Source of the DNA: Muriicola soli | GTDB lineage: Bacteria; Bacteroidota; Bacteroidia; Flavobacteriales; Flavobacteriaceae | DNA length: 64,000 nucleotides | NCBI RefSeq assembly: GCF_004139715.1 | Contig: NZ_CP035544.1 | Location: forward strand, 496,001-560,000 | Direction of reading: 5' to 3' | In this document: positions 60,733-64,000 of the stretch, in pieces | How the letters are laid out: each line of letters starts with the position of its first letter | Position numbering within the stretch: the first letter of the stretch is position 1 | The notes under the pieces: model-generated | Told to the model about the DNA's origin: nothing | The model's input: the letters and a program-made list of their open reading frames with translations, nothing else | Database searches by the model: none | Program-made: the position numbers and the translations under genes

Positions 60733-61347
60733 CTATAAGTCTTCCAGTAGTAAGAGGTATAAGTGCTTGGAGCTGCTGCCGTAGGTTAGGAAGTCGTCAG
60801 CATTTTCATTGGTGGCCTGAAAATGCTTTAATGTAGTGATGTTGGCAGGTATTCCCTGCCTGTATTTTTTCTTGATCGCCTTGAGTCCTTCCCCGATGTT
60901 TTCTACGAGCTGACTCGTAGTCGCAAATACGATGACATTTTCTGGGAGCTCATTGAGCTTCTTCTCCTTTAATTGAAGGGAACAAACAAGGATGGAACCG
61001 TTTTGGGCGATGAGGTGCTCGCAAGTCGTAAAAAAGATCTCACTTTCACTGGCCCGTTCAGTAAAGGATATTTGTTCTTTGGAGAATTTCTCTTCCAATC
61101 TTTGATCCATAACAAAGAATGGAGTGTTTTCCCATTGATTTTCCTCTCTTATATTTCGAAGTGCTTCAGACACCTCTTTGAAGGAATCGCAGTATAGAAA
61201 TTTTCCTCCGTTCTTTTTAAAATGGATAGTAAACTTTTCGTCAATGGGCAGGTTAAGGTCGGGCATATGAACCCCCCTTGTTTCCACTGTGGCCTTGGAA
61301 ACTTTCTTCTTTTTTCCTCCTCCAAATAAACTGGAAAATAGTCCCAT
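60733..61347 (-). CDS. LUD-domain protein
   Basis: This 204-aa protein starts with a short basic segment (MGLFSSLFGGGKKKKVSKA). The LutC/LUD-type domain follows (FTERASESEIFFTTCEHLIAQNGSIL, VIVFATTSQLVENIGEGLKA). LutC relatives take part in lactate use, but stand-alone LUD proteins here have no known job. It is 52 bp after ftsH and 1 bp before cdsA. Confidence 0.85.
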   Translation of the reverse strand: MGLFSSLFGGGKKKKVSKATVETRGVHMPDLNLPIDEKFTIHFKKNGGKFLYCDSFKEVSEALRNIREENQWENTPFFVMDQRLEEKFSKEQISFTERASESEIFFTTCEHLIAQNGSILVCSLQLKEKKLNELPENVIVFATTSQLVENIGEGLKAIKKKYRQGIPANITTLKHFQATNENADDFLTYGSSSKHLYLLLLEDL

Positions 61348-61399
61348 TTCTTGATTTAATCAGGTGTAATGTACTAATTTCTTAAACGAACCGGGAATC

Positions 61400-63394
61400 T
61401 TATTTATTATCCTCGGTAAGTTCTTCTGGTTCTTCCTTATCCACTGAGATTTCCTGACCTTTCTGGTCAAATTTCTTTTCGAAAGGTCTCTTACCAAAGA
61501 TTTTTTCCAGGTCTTCTTTAAAAATGACCTCCTTTTCTAGAAGTCGTTCTGCCAATTCGGTAAGTTTATCCTTGTGTTCCTTCAGGACCTCAATAGCTCT
61601 TGAATATTGTTCTTCAATGAGTTTAGAGATTTCTTCATCAATTCTCTGAGCTGTCTCTTCACTGTAAGGTTTGGTAAAACCATACTCATTCTGTCCTGAA
61701 GAATCGTAATAGGTCAAATTCCCGATCTTATCATTCAGGCCGTAGATGGTGACCATAGCTCTTGCTTGTTTAGTCACTTTTTCCAGGTCGCTCAAGGCAC
61801 CTGTGGAAATTTTATTGAAGATCACTTTCTCTGCTGCTCTTCCTCCCAAGGTGGCACACATCTCATCCTTCATTTGCTCAGGACGAACAATGAGTCGTTC
61901 CTCTGGTAAATACCATGCAGAACCAAGGCTCTGGCCTCTGGGTACAATTGTAACCTTCACTAAGGGAGCCGCGTGTTCGAGCATCCAACTTACGGTAGCA
62001 TGACCTGCTTCGTGGTAAGCAATTGTCTTTTTCTCTTCTTTGGTGATGATTTTATTCTTTTTCTCCAGTCCGCCAACTATACGGTCTACTGCATCCAGGA
62101 AGTCTTGCTTTGTTACCGCTTTCTTTTCCTTTCTGGCTGCGATCAGTGCTGCTTCATTACAGACATTGGCTATATCGGCACCGGAAAAACCGGGAGTTTG
62201 CCTGGCGAGGAAATCAAGGTCCAGAGTTTCCGCCGTTTTAATAGGTCTTAAATGAACTTCAAAGATCTCTTTTCTTTCCCTGATATCGGGTAAGTCGACA
62301 TATATCTGCCTGTCGAATCTACCGGCTCTCATAAGAGCCTTGTCGAGGACATCAGCTCTGTTAGTGGCTGCGAGGACGATAACATTGGTATTCGTTCCAA
62401 AACCATCCATTTCTGTCAACAGCTGGTTGAGTGTATTTTCACGTTCGTCATTAGAACCTGTAAAGTTGTTCTTGCCCCGGGCACGCCCAATGGCGTCGAT
62501 CTCATCGATAAAAATAATAGCGGGAGCCTTGTCTTTAGCTTGTTTGAACAAGTCTCTAACCCTCGATGCTCCTACACCGACAAACATTTCAACAAAGTCG
62601 GAACCTGAAAGGGAGAAGAAAGGAACCTTAGCTTCGCCGGCAACAGCCTTGGCTAATAGGGTTTTCCCTGTACCAGGAGGGCCTACCAGCAGTGCTCCCT
62701 TGGGAATTTTTCCACCAAGAGATGTATATTTATCGGGGTTTTTCAAAAACTCCACGATCTCTTCTATTTCTTCCTTTGCACCTTCCAGTCCTGCAACATC
62801 TTTAAAAGACGTTCTGGTATCTGTTTTTTCATCAAAGAGTTTAGCCTTGGACTTTCCGATATTAAAGATTTGCCCGCCGGCTCCTCCTGCTCCGCCGCCA
62901 GACATTCTTCGCATAAGGTAAATCCATATTCCAATGATTAGAACAAAAGGCAAAATCGTGATCAGAAGGTCCATGAATAAATTCGATTCTTTGTCGAATT
63001 CAACAATGGTATTCAGAGAATTTTCCTTTTTTAGTTCGGTGATTTCGTTCTGAAAAATCTGAAGATCCCCATAATCCAGTATATACTGAGGTATTTCCGC
63101 AGTAGTAGGAAAGAAGGGTTTGTTGGCAACATCCTTATGGACGTCTTTAGCAAGGGCTTCCTCGGTAAGGAAGACCTTGGCCTGATTTGTATTGGTGATG
63201 ATCAGAATTTTTGAAATGTCCCCTGCTCTGAGATACTGCTGCAACTCTGAGGTAGTGGTTTTTCTTGTAGTACCCAGACTCCCGCTCCCAAAAAAGTTAA
63301 ATCCAAGCAGCAGCACGATGACCAGGCCGTAAATCCACCATGAACCAAATTTTGGTTTTTTTGTCGGGGTATTGTTATCTTTTTCTTTAGCCAT
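61400..63394 (-). CDS. ftsH: ATP-dependent zinc metalloprotease FtsH
   Basis: This 664-aa protein has two N-terminal membrane helices (about 20-37 and 140-160) around a periplasmic part, then an AAA+ domain with Walker A GPPGTGKT at 238-245, Walker B IIFIDEIDAIG and SRH text (RAGRFDRQI). The protease motif HEAGH is at 461-465. A Gly-rich linker (GGGAGGAGGQ) follows the second helix. FtsH degrades misfolded and regulatory membrane proteins. It lies 3 bp after rsfS. Confidence 0.98.
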   Translation of the reverse strand: MAKEKDNNTPTKKPKFGSWWIYGLVIVLLLGFNFFGSGSLGTTRKTTTSELQQYLRAGDISKILIITNTNQAKVFLTEEALAKDVHKDVANKPFFPTTAEIPQYILDYGDLQIFQNEITELKKENSLNTIVEFDKESNLFMDLLITILPFVLIIGIWIYLMRRMSGGGAGGAGGQIFNIGKSKAKLFDEKTDTRTSFKDVAGLEGAKEEIEEIVEFLKNPDKYTSLGGKIPKGALLVGPPGTGKTLLAKAVAGEAKVPFFSLSGSDFVEMFVGVGASRVRDLFKQAKDKAPAIIFIDEIDAIGRARGKNNFTGSNDERENTLNQLLTEMDGFGTNTNVIVLAATNRADVLDKALMRAGRFDRQIYVDLPDIRERKEIFEVHLRPIKTAETLDLDFLARQTPGFSGADIANVCNEAALIAARKEKKAVTKQDFLDAVDRIVGGLEKKNKIITKEEKKTIAYHEAGHATVSWMLEHAAPLVKVTIVPRGQSLGSAWYLPEERLIVRPEQMKDEMCATLGGRAAEKVIFNKISTGALSDLEKVTKQARAMVTIYGLNDKIGNLTYYDSSGQNEYGFTKPYSEETAQRIDEEISKLIEEQYSRAIEVLKEHKDKLTELAERLLEKEVIFKEDLEKIFGKRPFEKKFDQKGQEISVDKEEPEELTEDNK

Positions 63395-63397
63395 TTT

Positions 63398-63775
63398 CTA
63401 TTGATTAAAACTACTTTCTACCAGCGTCACCTTCGCATCGCCCCATAGTCCTTCTATATCGTAGAATTCTCTTACCTGCTTCTGAAATACGTGAACTACT
63501 ACGTTTACATAGTCCAAAAGCACCCATTCGGCATTGTCAGAACCTTCAACATGCCAGGGTTTATCTTTGATGCCTTTACTAACTGTTTTTTGGATTGAAT
63601 TTACGATCGCATTGACATGCGTATTGGAGGTACCATTACATAAAACAAAGTAGTCGCAAACAGTATTTTCTATGTCTCTTAGGTCGAGTAAATTGATTTC
63701 AAGTCCTTTAACATCCTCTATTCCTTGTAATATCAGAGCGATAAGTTCATCTGCGCTAGGCTTTCCTTTCTGCAT
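63398..63775 (-). CDS. rsfS: Ribosome silencing factor RsfS
   Basis: This 125-aa RsfS/Iojap-family protein has KGLEINLLDLRDIENTVCDY (about 19-38), FVLCNGTSNTHVNAIVNSI and EWVLLDYVNVVVHVFQKQVREFYDIEGLWGDA. It binds ribosomal protein L14 and blocks subunit joining in starvation. It heads the operon with ftsH, 3 bp downstream. Confidence 0.97.
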   Translation of the reverse strand: MQKGKPSADELIALILQGIEDVKGLEINLLDLRDIENTVCDYFVLCNGTSNTHVNAIVNSIQKTVSKGIKDKPWHVEGSDNAEWVLLDYVNVVVHVFQKQVREFYDIEGLWGDAKVTLVESSFNQ

Positions 63776-63794
63776 CCAAAATTTTTAGTTTCTA

Positions 63795-63802
63795 CAAAGT
63801 TA
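63795..63802 (-). promoter_or_regulatory. Candidate -7 element of the rsfS operon
   Basis: TAACTTTG on the minus strand matches TAnnTTTG exactly, 20-27 bp upstream of the rsfS ATG. No matching -33 box is clear. Confidence 0.4.
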
Positions 63803-63872
63803 TTATTTTTTTATTTTCTTGCCCCTAGTTTTTAACATAACATTGTACAGTTATCAGGGGTTTTTACACACT

Positions 63873-64000
63873 ATGACTATAATCAAAGTTAATGCCACGG
63901 ATTCTACTAACCTTCATCTGAAAAGAATGATGCTGGGCACTGCCTTGGAGGATTTTACTGTCCTGGTGACCGATTCGCAGCTAAGCGGCAAGGGGCAAGC
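63873..64000 (+). CDS. birA: Biotin--[acetyl-CoA-carboxylase] ligase (N-terminal part, cut by window edge)
   Basis: From the ATG at 63873 the frame reads MTIIKVNATDSTNLHLKRM, then LEDFTVLVTDSQLSGKGQ up to the last base. The DSTN and (G)KGQ pattern is typical of the BirA/BPL catalytic domain without an N-terminal DNA-binding domain. It attaches biotin to the carboxylase carrier protein. It is divergent from rsfS, 97 bp away. Only 42 codons are inside the window. Confidence 0.85.
   Translation, partial: MTIIKVNATDSTNLHLKRMMLGTALEDFTVLVTDSQLSGKGQ

Noticed and set aside
1-64000. tRNA, rRNA, transposase, phage or plasmid genes
   Set aside because: No intergenic stretch shows tRNA-like or rRNA-like sequence, and no coding region has transposase, integrase or replication motifs. 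Phage-like text in fibre B is confined to tail-fibre-type motifs inside one large gene.

Overview
The window comes from a Bacteroidota genome, most likely a marine member of the Flavobacteriaceae. Supporting signs are a complete-looking nqrBCDEF run followed by apbE, type IX secretion (T9SS) type B sorting domains, several flavobacterial families of unknown function (DUF6702, DUF6503, DUF6747-like, DUF4174), a cryptochrome-DASH/Fe-S photolyase operon, and promoter -7 elements of the TAnnTTTG form. No rRNA, tRNA, CRISPR array, insertion sequence, phage or plasmid gene was seen. Most of the window is ordinary chromosomal housekeeping DNA with one accessory surface-protein locus.

Layout. 1-6563 (+): end of nqrA, nqrB-F (Na+-pumping NADH:quinone oxidoreductase), a rho-independent terminator, a small conserved protein, and apbE, the enzyme that attaches FMN to NqrB and NqrC. 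6564-11719 (-): methyltransferase, map, gpmI, a 55-aa membrane protein, and M48 and M15 peptidases. 11831-22032 (-): a tandem pair of two-gene surface modules. Each has a long repetitive secreted fibre-like protein followed by a protein of about 385 aa with a T9SS type B C-terminus. One fibre is a 260-triplet collagen-like protein, the other carries 81-aa and 50-aa repeats. The second partner protein is broken by a frameshift. 22340-33243: carboxypeptidase-regulatory-like proteins, an M1 peptidase, TatA, a PAP2 phosphatase, an O-methyltransferase, a GNAT enzyme, kynureninase with an MFS transporter, a lipoprotein, a gene-poor stretch and a ClpP-family gene. 33419-36992 (-): photolyase/cryptochrome operon with flavin reductase and DUF2256. 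37123-46933: kmo, a coiled-coil protein with a degenerate zinc ribbon, Nif3-like, lpxK, a hybrid histidine kinase, gap, lipA, an ECF sigma factor and a small membrane protein. 47008-52698: anti-sigma/ECF sigma pair, a candidate sRNA, murB, an aminotransferase, a PDZ/aspartic-protease-like protein and DUF1573. 52889-59011 (+): valS, an LRR lipoprotein, a hypothetical, a sterol-desaturase-family protein and a creatininase-family protein. 59014-63775 (-): an rsfS-ftsH-LUD-cdsA-psd-ACBP operon. 63873-end (+): start of birA.

How the genes work together. ApbE matures the Nqr complex encoded just upstream. KynU and Kmo are two steps of tryptophan/kynurenine breakdown, though 7 kb apart. The photolyase operon combines two repair flavoproteins with a flavin reductase. 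The last operon links translation silencing, membrane proteolysis, phospholipid synthesis and an acyl-CoA-binding protein. The strongest candidate for something undescribed is the duplicated fibre-plus-T9SS-partner module at 11831-22032. Second is a putative small RNA with a strong terminator at about 48417-48548.
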